The notes below the pieces were generated by a model that saw only the letters and a program-made list of their open reading frames with translations, was not told the DNA's origin and made no database searches. Below, piece by piece: positions 54,593 through 64,000 of a stretch of 64,000 bases of DNA. Where the stretch lies: positions 1,784,001 to 1,848,000 of the forward strand of contig NZ_CP016464.1 of assembly GCF_001713455.1 (NCBI RefSeq). Direction: 5' to 3'. Position 1 is the stretch's first letter. Each line of letters opens with the position of its first letter. The translations under genes and the position numbers were made by a program. This DNA comes from Bosea sp. RAC05 (GTDB lineage Bacteria; Pseudomonadota; Alphaproteobacteria; Rhizobiales; Beijerinckiaceae).

Positions 54593-54683
54593 GTCATGCT
54601 CGCCCTTGTGGCGAGCATCCACGTCTTGAACACAGGCCTCGGCAAACGAAGACGTGGATGGTCGGGACAAGCCCGACCATGAC
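54593..54683 (-). repeat. Extragenic palindrome, copy 2 (downstream of glcF)
   Basis: Same family as the element at 53094-53180 but in the opposite orientation: its right-hand 36 bases (54648-54683) are the exact reverse complement of 53094-53129. The spacers between the stems differ. It starts 12 bases after the glcF stop and may stabilise or end the glcDEF message. Confidence 0.85.
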
Positions 54684-54779
54684 GGGCAAGGTTTCGCAAG
54701 CCGCAAACCCTTGCCCCATCCGCCCGCGCAAGCTACCGAACGGCCCAATCCCGCCGTCGAACACACGAAACGAACGCCC

Positions 54780-56372
54780 ATGTCCGTGGACAAGCCCGCC
54801 CCCGCCAAGCTCAAGGCCCGCCAGCCGCGCGGCTTCGTCGATCGTGGCCCGGCCGATGTCGCCGCCACCGAGCGCATGCTGGCGGTGATCCGCGAGAGCT
54901 TCTCGCGCTATGGCTTCGATCCGGTCGAAACGCCCTTCGTCGAGTACACCGACGCGCTCGGCAAGTTCCTGCCCGACCAGGACCGGCCCAACGAGGGCGT
55001 CTTCTCCTTCCAGGACGATGACGAGCAGTGGCTCTCGCTGCGCTACGATTTGACCGCGCCGCTCGCCCGCTATGTCGCGGAGAATTACGACGCGCTGCCG
55101 AAGCCCTATCGCAGCTACCGCGCCGGCTATGTCTTCCGCAACGAGAAGCCGGGCCCGGGCCGCTTCCGCCAGTTCATGCAGTTCGACGCCGACATCGTCG
55201 GCGCGGGTTCGGTCGCGGCCGATGCCGAGATTTGCATGCTCGCCGCCGACACGATGGAGGCGCTCGGCATCAAGCGCGGCGACTATGTCGTCAAGGTCAA
55301 CAACCGCAAGGTGTTGGATGGCGTCATGGAGGCGATCGGGCTGGGCGGCGAGGAGAATGCCGGGCGCCGGCTGACGGTGCTGCGCGCGATCGACAAGCTC
55401 GACAAGTTCGGGCCGGAGGGCGTGCGCCTTTTGCTCGGCGAGGGTCGGAAGGACGAGAGCGGAGATTTTACAAAGGGCGCGGGGCTGGCACCCCATGCCA
55501 TTGATAAGGTGCTGGCATACGTGTCGGCGCAGCCCTCCGTCGGGACTGACGTCAGCGGCTCAGCAGACAGAGCGACAATCACGCGCTCGTTCACAAACAT
55601 AGCGACCATCGATCAACTGCTGGGCGCTTTTGGCGAAAACGCCTTATGCGTCGAGGGGCTTGAGGAGCTCCGGCAGATGGCGGTTTTGACGGAGGCGGCA
55701 GGCTATACGTCCGCTCGCATTCTTATCGATCCGTCGATTGTCCGCGGCCTCGAATACTACACCGGCCCTGTCTACGAGGTGGAGCTGACCTTCGAAGTCC
55801 CCAATGACCAAGGCCAGGTCGTGCGTTTCGGCTCTGTCGCGGGCGGGGGGCGCTATGACGGGCTGGTCGGCCGCTTCCGGCCCGAGCCTGTGCCGGCGAC
55901 GGGCTTCTCGATCGGCGTGTCCCGGCTCTACACCGCGCTGAAGGCGGTGAAGTCGCCCATCGTCGATCAGAAGAACGAACTGCCGCTCGTCGTCGTCACG
56001 GCGATGGACAACAAGTCGCCGGAGTTCATGCCGGGCTATCAGGCCTTCGTCTCGACGCTGCGCCAGGCGAAGGACGACAACGACAAGCCGCTCTGCCGCG
56101 CCGATCTCTATCTCGGCTCATCCGGCTTCAACGCCCAGATGAAATATGCCGACCGCCGCGGCGCCGTCTGCGCGATCATTCAAGGGTCTTCGGAACGCGA
56201 GGCCGGCACGGTGGTGATCAAGGACCTGATCCTCGGCGCCGAACTCGCCGCCGCCTCCCGCGATGTGAAGGATTCCGCCGAGCACAAGGCCAAGCAGGCG
56301 GAGGCGCAGTTCTCCGTGCCGGTCGAGGGGCTGGTCGAGGGTGTGAAGACGGTGCTCGCGCGGCATTCGTGA
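54780..56372 (+). CDS. hisS: Histidine--tRNA ligase
   Basis: A 530-residue class II aminoacyl-tRNA synthetase. Motif 2 is [19 protein letters not shown] (about residues 117-135), the histidine-binding A motif is [12 protein letters not shown] (about 322-333), motif 3 follows as GGGRYDGL, and the C-terminal anticodon-binding domain ends in [12 protein letters not shown]. It charges tRNA-His. The ATG 54780 gives [10 protein letters not shown]. Codons about 226-322 (55455-55745), the insertion between motif 2 and the histidine loop, contain ACA, ATA, AGA, TTA and TCA codons that are scarce elsewhere in the gene, as if a segment were acquired by recombination. Confidence 0.97.
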   Translation: MSVDKPAPAKLKARQPRGFVDRGPADVAATERMLAVIRESFSRYGFDPVETPFVEYTDALGKFLPDQDRPNEGVFSFQDDDEQWLSLRYDLTAPLARYVAENYDALPKPYRSYRAGYVFRNEKPGPGRFRQFMQFDADIVGAGSVAADAEICMLAADTMEALGIKRGDYVVKVNNRKVLDGVMEAIGLGGEENAGRRLTVLRAIDKLDKFGPEGVRLLLGEGRKDESGDFTKGAGLAPHAIDKVLAYVSAQPSVGTDVSGSADRATITRSFTNIATIDQLLGAFGENALCVEGLEELRQMAVLTEAAGYTSARILIDPSIVRGLEYYTGPVYEVELTFEVPNDQGQVVRFGSVAGGGRYDGLVGRFRPEPVPATGFSIGVSRLYTALKAVKSPIVDQKNELPLVVVTAMDNKSPEFMPGYQAFVSTLRQAKDDNDKPLCRADLYLGSSGFNAQMKYADRRGAVCAIIQGSSEREAGTVVIKDLILGAELAAASRDVKDSAEHKAKQAEAQFSVPVEGLVEGVKTVLARHS

Positions 56373-56380
56373 AGCTCTCC

Positions 56381-56505
56381 CCCTCCCCCTGGTGGGGAGG
56401 GGATAGGGGTGGGGGGCGAATGACTGGGTGAGCGTTGTACCCAGTCGTTCGCCCCCCACCCCGGCCTCCGCTTCGCTCGGCCGACCCTCCCCACCAGGGG
56501 GAGGG
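56381..56505. repeat. Long palindromic element between hisS and hisZ
   Basis: Outer arms 56381-56401 and 56485-56505 (21 bases) pair perfectly; inner arms 56406-56429 and 56439-56462 pair at 23 of 24 positions, closing a 9-base loop. The arms are runs of C or G (CCCTCCCCCTGGTGGGG). It starts nine bases after the hisS stop and fills most of the spacer before hisZ. It is another Rhizobiales-type extragenic palindrome. Confidence 0.85.
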
Positions 56506-56595
56506 AGACGGGAAGCGTTCACCCATTTCCCTCAAATGCCTCGAAAATCGCGCCCGCCGCTGCTAGGACAGCGCCCGTAACAGGATGAAGCCGCC

Positions 56596-57708
56596 GTGCC
56601 CGCGACCGCTGCCAGCATCGAGACCGTGATCGCGCTGTTCGCGCGCGAGGGCTATGCCCGCGCCGAGCCCGCGATCCTGCAGCCGGCCGACGTCTTCCTC
56701 GATCTCTCGGGCGAGGACATCCGCCGCCGCATCTTCATGACGCAGGATGCCGATGGCCGCGACTGGTGCCTGCGGCCGGAATACACCATCCCCGTCGCGC
56801 TCGATCACATCGCGTCTCGCCGCACCGAGCCGGCGGCCTATGCCTATGCCGGCCCGGTCTTCCGGATGCGCTCGGGCGAGCCCGGCGAATTCGCGCAGGC
56901 CGGCATCGAATCCTTCGGCCGTGACGACTTCGCCGCCACCGATGCCGAGATCATGGCGCTGACGGTCGAGGCCACCGCCGCGCTCGGCCTCGCAAGCCCG
57001 AAGATCCTGATGGGCGACGTCGCCCTGCTGGGTGCGCTGCTGGACGGGCTGTCCGTGCCGGCCGGCGCGCGCCGCCGCCTGATGCGCGCCGTCGTGCAGG
57101 GCCGCGGCGTCGAGGCTGTCGAGGCGCTCGATCCCCCGGTCGCCACCGGCGAGACCGCCCATGCCGGCCTGCTCAAGGCGCTGGAGGGGCAGGACCCCAA
57201 GGCCGCGAAAGCCTTCGTCGAGGACGTGCTCTCCATCGCCGGCATCTCGACCGTCGGCGGCCGCAGCGCCTCCGACATTGCCGAGCGCTTCCTGGCGCGG
57301 GCCGCCGAGCGCGAGAACCCGGTCAATGGCGACGTCAAGGCGCTGCTGGCGCAGGTGCTGGCGATCAAGGGCGATCCCGACACGGCTTCCGCCGCGCTGC
57401 GCGCGCTCGCGGATCAGGCTTCGCTCGATCTCGGCCGCGAGCTCGACGCCTTCGACGAGCGCACCGGCTTCCTCGCCGTGCGCGGCGTCGATGTCGGTGC
57501 GATCGGCTTCCAGGCCGCCTTCGCCCGCAATCTCGACTACTACACCGGCTTCATCTTCGAGCTTCACGACGAAGGCCGCGGCGACGGCAAGCCGGTCGCC
57601 GGCGGCGGCCGCTACGACCAGGTGCTCGGGCGCCTCGGTGCGGCCGCGCCGATTCCGGCCGTCGGCGCCTCGATCTGGCTCGAGCGCCTGGCGGGAGACG
57701 CCGCATGA
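56596..57708 (+). CDS. hisZ: ATP phosphoribosyltransferase regulatory subunit
   Basis: A 370-residue HisZ, a paralogue of the HisRS catalytic core without tRNA-charging activity. It has a motif 2-like segment ([19 protein letters not shown]), a [17 protein letters not shown] histidine-pocket-like segment near residue 313, and [13 protein letters not shown]. It is required with short-form HisG in bacteria that lack the regulatory domain. Start is GTG 56596 with AGGA about ten bases upstream; the ATG at 56585 is in another frame. Its stop overlaps the hisG start (ATGA), so the two are translationally coupled. Confidence 0.95.
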   Translation: MPATAASIETVIALFAREGYARAEPAILQPADVFLDLSGEDIRRRIFMTQDADGRDWCLRPEYTIPVALDHIASRRTEPAAYAYAGPVFRMRSGEPGEFAQAGIESFGRDDFAATDAEIMALTVEATAALGLASPKILMGDVALLGALLDGLSVPAGARRRLMRAVVQGRGVEAVEALDPPVATGETAHAGLLKALEGQDPKAAKAFVEDVLSIAGISTVGGRSASDIAERFLARAAERENPVNGDVKALLAQVLAIKGDPDTASAALRALADQASLDLGRELDAFDERTGFLAVRGVDVGAIGFQAAFARNLDYYTGFIFELHDEGRGDGKPVAGGGRYDQVLGRLGAAAPIPAVGASIWLERLAGDAA

Positions 57709-58706
57709 CCGACATTGCCGCTAAAGACTCGGCCGCCAACGACGCCCCGCTCGTTCTCGCCGTGCCCTCCAAGGGCCGGCTGCAGGAGAACGCCACAGCC
57801 TTCTTCGGCCGCGCCGGCTTGAAATTCGTCAAGTCGCGCGGCGAGCGCGACTATCGCGGCACGATTGCCGGCGTCGAGGGCGCCGAGGTCGCGTTTCTCT
57901 CGGCGTCCGAGATCGTCGCGCAGCTCGCCTCGGGCGCCGCCCATCTCGGCATCACCGGCGAGGACCTCGTGCGCGAGCAGGTCGCGGATGCCGATGCCGC
58001 GGTCGAGATGCTGACCCCGCTCGGCTTCGGCCACGCCAATGTCGTCGTCGCCGTGCCGCAGGCCTGGATCGATGTGCGGACGATGGCCGATCTCGACGAC
58101 GTCGCCTCCGCCATGCGCAGCCGCCAGGGCCGCAAGCTTCGGGTCGCGACGAAATACGTCAATCTGACCCGCCGCTTCTTCGCCCGTCACGGCCTCGCCG
58201 ATTACCGCATCGTCGAGAGCCTGGGCGCCACCGAAGGCGCACCCGCCGCCGGCACGGCCGAGATCGTCGTCGACATCACCACGACCGGCGCGACGCTGGC
58301 CGCCAACGCGCTGAAGATCCTCGACGACGGCGTGATGCTGGCCTCGGAAGCCAATCTCGTCGCCTCCGTGCGCGCGCCCTGGGGCGAGCGGGCGAGGGCG
58401 GCCGCCAACGCCATCCTGTCGCGCATCGCGGCCGAGGAGGAGGCACGCTCCGTGCGCGAGATCCGGGCGACGCTCGGCGCTCCGTCCGACACGCTGGGCG
58501 ATCTCGGCGCCCTGTTCGGCGCGCGGCTGCCCTTCGGGGCGAGCGCGGCGTGCGGCGTGCTGACGGTGCATTGCCCGGAAAAGGCGGTCTTCGCGCTGGT
58601 CGAGCATCTCGCCGCAGCCGGCGCCGACGACGTCACGGTCTCCGCACCGGCCTATGTCTTCCGCAAGGCCAATCCGCTGATCGAACGCCTGCAGTCGCGG
58701 CTCTGA
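57705..58706 (+). CDS. hisG: ATP phosphoribosyltransferase, catalytic subunit (longer form)
   Basis: A 333-residue His[15 protein letters not shown] at the start and [11 protein letters not shown] in the catalytic core are family signatures, and [21 protein letters not shown] is the PRPP-binding segment. It catalyses the first step of histidine synthesis. Short-form HisG proteins that need HisZ are about 220-230 residues, so this one has about 100 extra C-terminal residues (ending [17 protein letters not shown]... and [10 protein letters not shown]) that resemble the HisG_C regulatory domain, yet hisZ is also present. ATG overlaps hisZ by four bases. Confidence 0.93.
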   Translation: MTDIAAKDSAANDAPLVLAVPSKGRLQENATAFFGRAGLKFVKSRGERDYRGTIAGVEGAEVAFLSASEIVAQLASGAAHLGITGEDLVREQVADADAAVEMLTPLGFGHANVVVAVPQAWIDVRTMADLDDVASAMRSRQGRKLRVATKYVNLTRRFFARHGLADYRIVESLGATEGAPAAGTAEIVVDITTTGATLAANALKILDDGVMLASEANLVASVRAPWGERARAAANAILSRIAAEEEARSVREIRATLGAPSDTLGDLGALFGARLPFGASAACGVLTVHCPEKAVFALVEHLAAAGADDVTVSAPAYVFRKANPLIERLQSRL

Positions 58707-59061
58707 AGACCGCTCGCGTGGTTTCGGCGGGCGCCTCCAAGCGAGGCCGCCGCTGGGGGGCAGGCGGCCTCGCCGGTCGCTGACGGCTCCGGGGGGATGA
58801 AGCCGTCCGCTGGACGACGTCACGTGGACGTGTGAGGCGATACGCTGTCGACCGGCCAGTGGATGCGGCCGCGGACACAAAAATCAGCTCCGCCGCCCAT
58901 CGTTTCGACATCGTCGCCGGCGATGACGGGTCCGGGACGGCAGGGTGGCGCAGCTTCGCGGTTGATCGCGGCGCGATAGGCGGCTACGCGCTTTCCCACG
59001 AGGCCGGCGATGCGTTAGGGTCGCGCGGAAATTTCAGGTTCGACGACCGGGTAAGACGATC
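58707..59061 (+). other. Spacer after hisG with hairpin, no gene
   Basis: About 350 bases between hisG and the META-domain gene. Apart from the hairpin at 58741-58773 I see a stretch of ordinary intergenic sequence. One plus frame (58832-59065) could encode 77 residues, but it overlaps the next start codon and has no ribosome site, so it is not called. A weak promoter for the next gene should lie before 59062. Confidence 0.4.
58741..58773 (+). terminator. Hairpin downstream of hisG
   Basis: GCGAGGCCGCC (58741-58751) and GGCGGCCTCGC (58763-58773) form a perfect 11-base stem with an 11-base loop 34 bases after the hisG stop. No T-run follows. It is the likely end of the hisSZG transcript. Confidence 0.55.
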
Positions 59062-59544
59062 ATGATTCGACGCCTTGGCTATGCCGCCATCCTCGCCGCC
59101 ATAGCCGCGCCCGTGCTGATGCCGAGCGATGCGCAGGCCCAGCGCCGCCAGCAGATGCCGTCGCGCGAGGAACTCGGGCAGCAGGCTCCGGCCGTCCAGC
59201 AGCAGCAGGAAAAGACCTTCCCGCTCGGGGCCTCCTGGACCGCCGTCTCGCTGAACGGCAAGTCGATCGCCGACCGCCGCGCCACGCTGCAGGTGGACGC
59301 CAATCTGCGCGGAACGGGCTTCGGCGGCTGCAACACCTTCTCGGCCTCGGCCTATCCGCTGCGCTCGCAGGGCTTTGCGGTCGGCCCGCTCGCGCTGACC
59401 AAGCGCACCTGCGACAAAGGCCAGTCGGAGTTCGAGCGCGCCTTTCTCACGGCCCTGCGCGGCACCCGCAACTGGGACCTCGTCGAGGGCAAGCTCGTCC
59501 TGAAGGGCGCGGCCGGCGAACTGCGCTTCGACCGCGGCTTCTGA
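59062..59544 (+). CDS. META-domain (HslJ-like) secreted protein
   Basis: A 160-residue protein with a signal peptide (MIRRLGYAAILAAIAAPVLMPSDAQA, cut near residue 26), a Gln-rich linker (about 27-52) and a META domain (about 53-160). The GTGFGGCNTFSASAYP segment is the domain's conserved core, and the second cysteine (TKRTCDKG) may pair with it. HslJ and relatives are envelope proteins linked to heat shock and novobiocin resistance; the exact role here is unknown. The ATG at 59062 is the only fitting start. Confidence 0.85.
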   Translation: MIRRLGYAAILAAIAAPVLMPSDAQAQRRQQMPSREELGQQAPAVQQQQEKTFPLGASWTAVSLNGKSIADRRATLQVDANLRGTGFGGCNTFSASAYPLRSQGFAVGPLALTKRTCDKGQSEFERAFLTALRGTRNWDLVEGKLVLKGAAGELRFDRGF

Positions 59545-59566
59545 CGCGGCCTCGCCCGATCCTCGA

Positions 59567-59606
59567 CCGTCATCCCGGGACGACCTTCGGTCGCCCAAGA
59601 TGACGG
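59567..59606. repeat. Small extragenic palindrome after META gene
   Basis: CCGTCATC at 59567-59574 pairs with GATGACGG at 59599-59606, and GGGaCGACC with GGTCGcCC closes a TTC loop. It is a 40-base REP-like hairpin of the GTCAT family, 22 bases after the META stop and 25 bases before the convergent ABC-gene stop. It may end transcription from both sides. Confidence 0.7.
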
Positions 59607-59631
59607 CTTGGGTCTCAAGCCAAGGCGCCGT

Positions 59632-61728
59632 TCACGCCTCCGCCGGCAGCTTCGCCGTCATGCGCGGCGTATAGGTGCCGTCCGGATTCGGCTCCATCGT
59701 CACCACCGCATCGTGCATCTCGCGCAGGGTCGAGCGATGGCCGATCGAGACCACGCGGGTCTGCGGCAGGGCCGTGTCGATGGTGGCGTAGAGTTCGCCC
59801 TCCAGCTTCTCGTCGAGCGAGGCGGTCGCCTCGTCGAGGAACAGCCAGTCGGGTTTCGCCAGCAGTGCCCGCGCCACCGCCAGCCGCTGCTGCTCGCCGC
59901 CCGACAGGCGCTGGCCCCAGAGATCGATCTCGTCGAGCCGGTCCTGCAGATGGCCGAGCTTGACCTTCTCCATCGCGGCGCGGATCGCCGCGTCGTCATA
60001 GGCGTCGGCTTCCGCCGGATACGCCATCGCAGCGCGCAGCGTGCCCTGCGGCAGGTAGGGGCGCTGCGGCAGCAGCATGACCTCGGCGTCGGCGGGAATG
60101 CCGACGCGGCCCTCGCCGAACGGCCAGATGCCGGCAATCGCCCGAAACAGCGTCGATTTGCCCGAGCCCGATGGCCCGATCAGCAGCGTCCGCCGCGCCT
60201 GGCCGAGATCGAGACTGTCGACGCGCACGATCGGCGCGCCATTGGGCAGCGTCAGCACCGCGCCGCCGACATGCACGTTGCGATCGGGCGCGCGCTCGCG
60301 GTGGATCGTCTTGTCACCGACACCGGCCGCCTGCGCCTGTGCGATCGCGGTCTCGAAGCTCGTGAGACGGTTGATCGAAGCGAGGTAGGACGCGATCGAC
60401 TGGTAGCTGTTGATGATGAAGGAGAGCGCCGACTCGACCCGGCCGAACGCCGAGGAGGTCTGCGTCAGGGTGCCCAGCTGGAACTCCTTGGCGAAGTAGC
60501 CGGGGGCCAGCAGCAGGAACGGGATGACGACATTGGCCTGGTTGTAGGACAGCGTGAAGCTCGTGATCTTCAGCTTGCGCCACATCAGCTCGAAGAAATT
60601 GGCCACGATGGCGCGGAAGCGCTGGCCGAGATGCTGCAACTCGGCCTTCTCGCCGCGCATCGAGGCGATCTGTTCCGAATATTCGCGCAGGCGCGCCATC
60701 GAGAAGCGGAAATCCGCCTCGCGCCGCTCCTGCTCGAATTCGAGCGGGATCAGGTGGCGGCCGATCAGATGCGTGATCCAGGTCGCCAGTGCCGCATACA
60801 GGAACGTCGCCCAGAAGATGAAGCCGGGAATGATGATGTCGGTGCCCGGCACCTTGATCGTCACGGGCAGCGACCAGAGGATGATCGAGAACGAGACCAG
60901 CGTCGACACCTGCGTGAGCAGCGTCAGCGAGAAGGCGTAGGTCTGGTTGAGGAAGGCGCGCGTGTCTTCGGCGATGCGCTGGTCGGGATTGTCGGCGGTT
61001 CCGGCCAGCGACATGCGGTAATGCGCGCCGCTCGACAGCCAGCGGCTGTTGTAGTCGGCGGCCATGTATTCGCGCCAGCGGATCAGCAGGACCGACTGCC
61101 CGACGATCTCGACCAGGTTGCTGATGACCGAAATCGTCGCCCAGACACCGAACACCCAGATCAGCTGATACCAGAACGCCTGGACATCGTAGTTCTGCAG
61201 CGCGTTGTAGAAGTCGCGGTAGAAGAAATTCAGCCTCAGCGCGATGCCGACCTGCGCCTGGTTGAGCACCACGAGGAAGACGATCAGCGCCACCGCGAGC
61301 CGGCCGAGCCTCACCCGGTAGCGGCCGAGCAGCCAGAGATTGGCCTCGGTCGAGACGTCGGAGAGAAAATAGGGCGACGAAATCCGCGCGATCCGTTGGA
61401 CCACAGGGGCAAACGAGATCGCGTAGATCAGGATGCCGAAGACCGCGACCGTGGTCGCCAGGCTCGCCGGCGGGGCGACCGCCATCCAGTCCTTCGGCCA
61501 GAGCCCCGCCTGCGCCAGCAGCGCGCCGCCGCCGAAGACCACGAATTCGGTGCCGAAGATGCCGGAGAAGATCTTCAGGAAGAAGGCGATCTCGGTCGAG
61601 CGATACAGCGCCGCTGCCAGCAGAGCACCGACGACGCCCATCCCGATCGTGCCGGCGTTGCCGCTCTGCTGGCCTGTGACGAGCGCCACGACGGCAAGCA
61701 GGGCGACGGCGAAACTCAACTTGCGCAT
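59632..61728 (-). CDS. SbmA/YddA-type ABC transporter, fused permease and ATPase
   Basis: A 698-residue fusion. The first 460 or so residues are a membrane domain of the ABC_membrane_2 (SbmA/BacA/ABCD) type with about eight helices in total, including two extra N-terminal ones. The ATPase has Walker A GPSGSGKST (about 517-525), the signature LSGGEQQR and Walker B WLFLDEATAS. YddA-like transporters of this kind are related to SbmA/BacA, which import antimicrobial peptides and long-chain lipids; the substrate is unknown. Start ATG 61728. It is convergent with the META gene. Confidence 0.9.
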   Translation of the reverse strand: MRKLSFAVALLAVVALVTGQQSGNAGTIGMGVVGALLAAALYRSTEIAFFLKIFSGIFGTEFVVFGGGALLAQAGLWPKDWMAVAPPASLATTVAVFGILIYAISFAPVVQRIARISSPYFLSDVSTEANLWLLGRYRVRLGRLAVALIVFLVVLNQAQVGIALRLNFFYRDFYNALQNYDVQAFWYQLIWVFGVWATISVISNLVEIVGQSVLLIRWREYMAADYNSRWLSSGAHYRMSLAGTADNPDQRIAEDTRAFLNQTYAFSLTLLTQVSTLVSFSIILWSLPVTIKVPGTDIIIPGFIFWATFLYAALATWITHLIGRHLIPLEFEQERREADFRFSMARLREYSEQIASMRGEKAELQHLGQRFRAIVANFFELMWRKLKITSFTLSYNQANVVIPFLLLAPGYFAKEFQLGTLTQTSSAFGRVESALSFIINSYQSIASYLASINRLTSFETAIAQAQAAGVGDKTIHRERAPDRNVHVGGAVLTLPNGAPIVRVDSLDLGQARRTLLIGPSGSGKSTLFRAIAGIWPFGEGRVGIPADAEVMLLPQRPYLPQGTLRAAMAYPAEADAYDDAAIRAAMEKVKLGHLQDRLDEIDLWGQRLSGGEQQRLAVARALLAKPDWLFLDEATASLDEKLEGELYATIDTALPQTRVVSIGHRSTLREMHDAVVTMEPNPDGTYTPRMTAKLPAEA

Positions 61729-61861
61729 CGGCAGGTCCTGATCAGAGCTGGAATCGCGGAGAAGCCGCGGCCCCGACCATGTCGCAGCCGATGCGGCCGT
61801 TCAATGGCGCAGCGTCAAGATGAGCAAATTGTCATGCCGCGATGGGCCCGCCGCAATGAAA

Positions 61862-61885
61862 CAGGCCCGGCGCGAGCCGGGCCTG
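61862..61885 (-). terminator. Rho-independent terminator of the PhnD-like gene
   Basis: On the minus strand CAGGCCCGGC pairs with GCCGGGCCTG over 10 bases with a four-base loop and is followed by GTTTCATT. It lies about 25 bases after the PhnD-like stop. The stem core matches that of the groEL terminator at 62957-62980. Confidence 0.7.
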
Positions 61886-61909
61886 GCCGTGTCGGCGAAA
61901 GGAGGCGGT

Positions 61910-62839
61910 TCAGCCGCCGGGCTTCTGCTTGCGGCGTGCGTCCAGTTCTTCGGTCACGGCGATGACGTCGAGATAGTCCTCGTGCTTCGCCGGGGCATAG
62001 GTCGAGACCTGGCCGTCGGTGAAGGTCCTGAAGACCTCGGGAGCAGCGGTCTTCATCGCCATCATCGCCGCGACGAAGTCGCGCTTCAGGCCTTCGGGCA
62101 GATTGGCCCGGGTCGAGAACGGGCTCGCCGGGATCAAGGGGGAGGTCCAGATCACGCGCGTCGAGCCCTGCGGGATCATCCCCTTGTTGGCCAGCCGCTG
62201 CACCACGCCGGAGTTTTCGTTGACCTGGAAGGTCGCGACGGCCTCAAACTGGCCGCGCACCAGCGCGAGCACCGAATTGTCATGGCTGCCGGAGAAGACC
62301 GTGCCGCTGAAATGCGTGGCCGGATCGAACCCCTGCTTGCGCAGATAATAGGACGGGAAGGCGTAGCCGGAGGTCGAGTTGGGGTCGGCGAAGGCGAAAT
62401 TCTTGCCCTTGAGATCGGCGACGGTCCGGTAGGGGCTGTCGGCGCGCACGACGATGACGGAAAAATAGCCCTCCTGGCCGTTGTTGTCGACGTCGCGGAA
62501 CAGCGGCTGCAGCTTGTCGCCGAGCACGCGCCGGCCGAGCGAATAGACGGCGGGTCCGAAGCGCGAGAATTCGAGCTGGTCGGCGCGCATCGCCTCGACG
62601 AGGCCGGCATAGTCGCTGACCCGGTAGAGCTTGACCGGCACGCCGAGCGCCTTGGTCAGGTAGTCGATGACCGGCTGGGTGCGGGCCAGCGCGGCCGCTT
62701 CGTTCTCGGCCGAGGACACGCCGAAGCGGATTTCCTTGATGGTCTGGCGCCAGTCCGCCTGGGCGAAGGCCGGCAGGGTCAAAGCCGGCAGGGTCAAGGA
62801 ACCGCCGAAGCCGGCGAGAAGGGAGCGGCGCGTGAGCAT
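61910..62839 (-). CDS. PhnD-like phosphate/phosphonate-binding protein
   Basis: A 309-residue periplasmic binding protein of the PhnD/PtxB family. It starts with a twin-arginine-like signal (MLTRRSLLAGFGG, cut after LPAFAQA), then IRFGVSSAENEA, the ligand-binding first strand, and the DPNSTSGYAFPSYYLRKQG segment of the hinge. No phnC or phnE genes are near and a terminator follows, so it is an orphan. Ligand may be phosphonate, phosphite or another anion. The ATG at 62839 has GGAGG six bases upstream. Confidence 0.88.
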   Translation of the reverse strand: MLTRRSLLAGFGGSLTLPALTLPAFAQADWRQTIKEIRFGVSSAENEAAALARTQPVIDYLTKALGVPVKLYRVSDYAGLVEAMRADQLEFSRFGPAVYSLGRRVLGDKLQPLFRDVDNNGQEGYFSVIVVRADSPYRTVADLKGKNFAFADPNSTSGYAFPSYYLRKQGFDPATHFSGTVFSGSHDNSVLALVRGQFEAVATFQVNENSGVVQRLANKGMIPQGSTRVIWTSPLIPASPFSTRANLPEGLKRDFVAAMMAMKTAAPEVFRTFTDGQVSTYAPAKHEDYLDVIAVTEELDARRKQKPGG

Positions 62840-62956
62840 GGGTGGCCTCCGGCGAGTGGGAAGGCGTCGTCATGCGCTGGTTCTGCGTCGCTGCCGTTAC
62901 GGAGCGATGTCGCTGGTGTGACGCAACGGCCGCGCCGCCTGCCTCCGCTCAAAGAA

Positions 62957-62980
62957 AAGGCCCGGCTTGCGCCGGGCCTT
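62957..62980 (-). terminator. Rho-independent terminator of groL
   Basis: On the minus strand AAGGCCCGGC pairs with GCCGGGCCTT over 10 bases with a GCAA loop and is followed by TTTTCTTT. It lies about 30 bases after the groL stop and is a textbook intrinsic terminator. Confidence 0.88.
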
Positions 62981-63013
62981 CCCATATTTTCGCTGATAGC
63001 GAAGGGGACTGGA

Positions 63014-64000
<987 letters not shown>

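Noticed and set aside
50307..54683. Palindromic repeats as a CRISPR array
   Set aside because: The copies are few, spaced irregularly, in both orientations and self-complementary, with no spacers or cas genes.
58832..59065. 77-codon frame before the META gene
   Set aside because: No ribosome site, overlaps the next start codon and has no recognisable domain.

Overview
The window is GC-rich, densely coded and uses long overlapping antisense frames typical of high-GC3 genomes. The gene set (hisS-hisZ-hisG, dxs-tlyA, a CcrB-type groEL tail ending in GGM repeats, a long SSS-histidine kinase, glcDEF, Lrp/AsnC and LysR regulators, and the palindromic spacer repeats) points to an alphaproteobacterium of the Hyphomicrobiales (Rhizobiales), perhaps near Bosea or Bradyrhizobium. 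The genus is my inference; I could not run a search. No rRNA, tRNA, CRISPR array, intact insertion sequence or prophage was seen.

Layout. 1-2811: the end of a PstS-like binding protein followed 2 bases later by a chemoreceptor. 3211-10276: a cell-wall hydrolase, an MFS permease, an acrylyl-CoA reductase-like enzyme, a membrane-anchored GH19 (chitinase/endolysin-like) protein, a LysR regulator and the tRNA t6A enzyme Sua5/TsaC. 10512-20255: acyl-CoA dehydrogenase, methyltransferase, an atypical SDR, CorA-type channel, SLC13 permease, a 47-residue acidic protein, a lipid kinase and a second chemoreceptor. 20384-27231: MOSC protein, cysteine synthase, RNA methyltransferase, FAD-linked dehydrogenase, a nucleotidyltransferase-fold protein (GSU2403 type) whose leader is a nested inverted repeat, the abasic-site protein SRAP and a small hypothetical protein.

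27232-39909: dxs-tlyA; an oligopeptide-type binding protein with an amidase and an MFS permease; a HigB/HigA-like toxin-antitoxin pair with its own palindromic operator; pirin; an SH3b amidase; xseB; Lrp; a tyrosine-phosphatase-like protein; and a thioesterase. 39935-46595: a 1189-residue transporter-kinase-receiver hybrid (CrbS-like), mscL, an aminotransferase and an AbrB-family membrane protein. 46618-54581: a binding protein, a gluconolactonase-like protein and a LysR regulator divergent from the glycolate oxidase operon glcDEF. 54780-58706: hisS, hisZ and hisG. 59062-64000: a META-domain lipoprotein-like protein, an SbmA/YddA-type ABC exporter, a PhnD-like binding protein and the C-terminal part of GroEL.

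Functional themes are housekeeping translation and biosynthesis (sua5, tlyA, rlmD-like, hisS/Z/G, dxs, groL), organic-acid and fatty-acid use (glcDEF, acetate-type sensor kinase, acyl-CoA dehydrogenase, thioesterase), and solute sensing through four binding proteins that have no permease genes beside them. The most unusual parts are the nested-palindrome/nucleotidyltransferase unit at 24756-25896, the PstS-chemoreceptor pair, the holin-like/GH19 fusion, a patch of foreign-looking codon use inside hisS, and an SDR that lacks the usual catalytic lysine.
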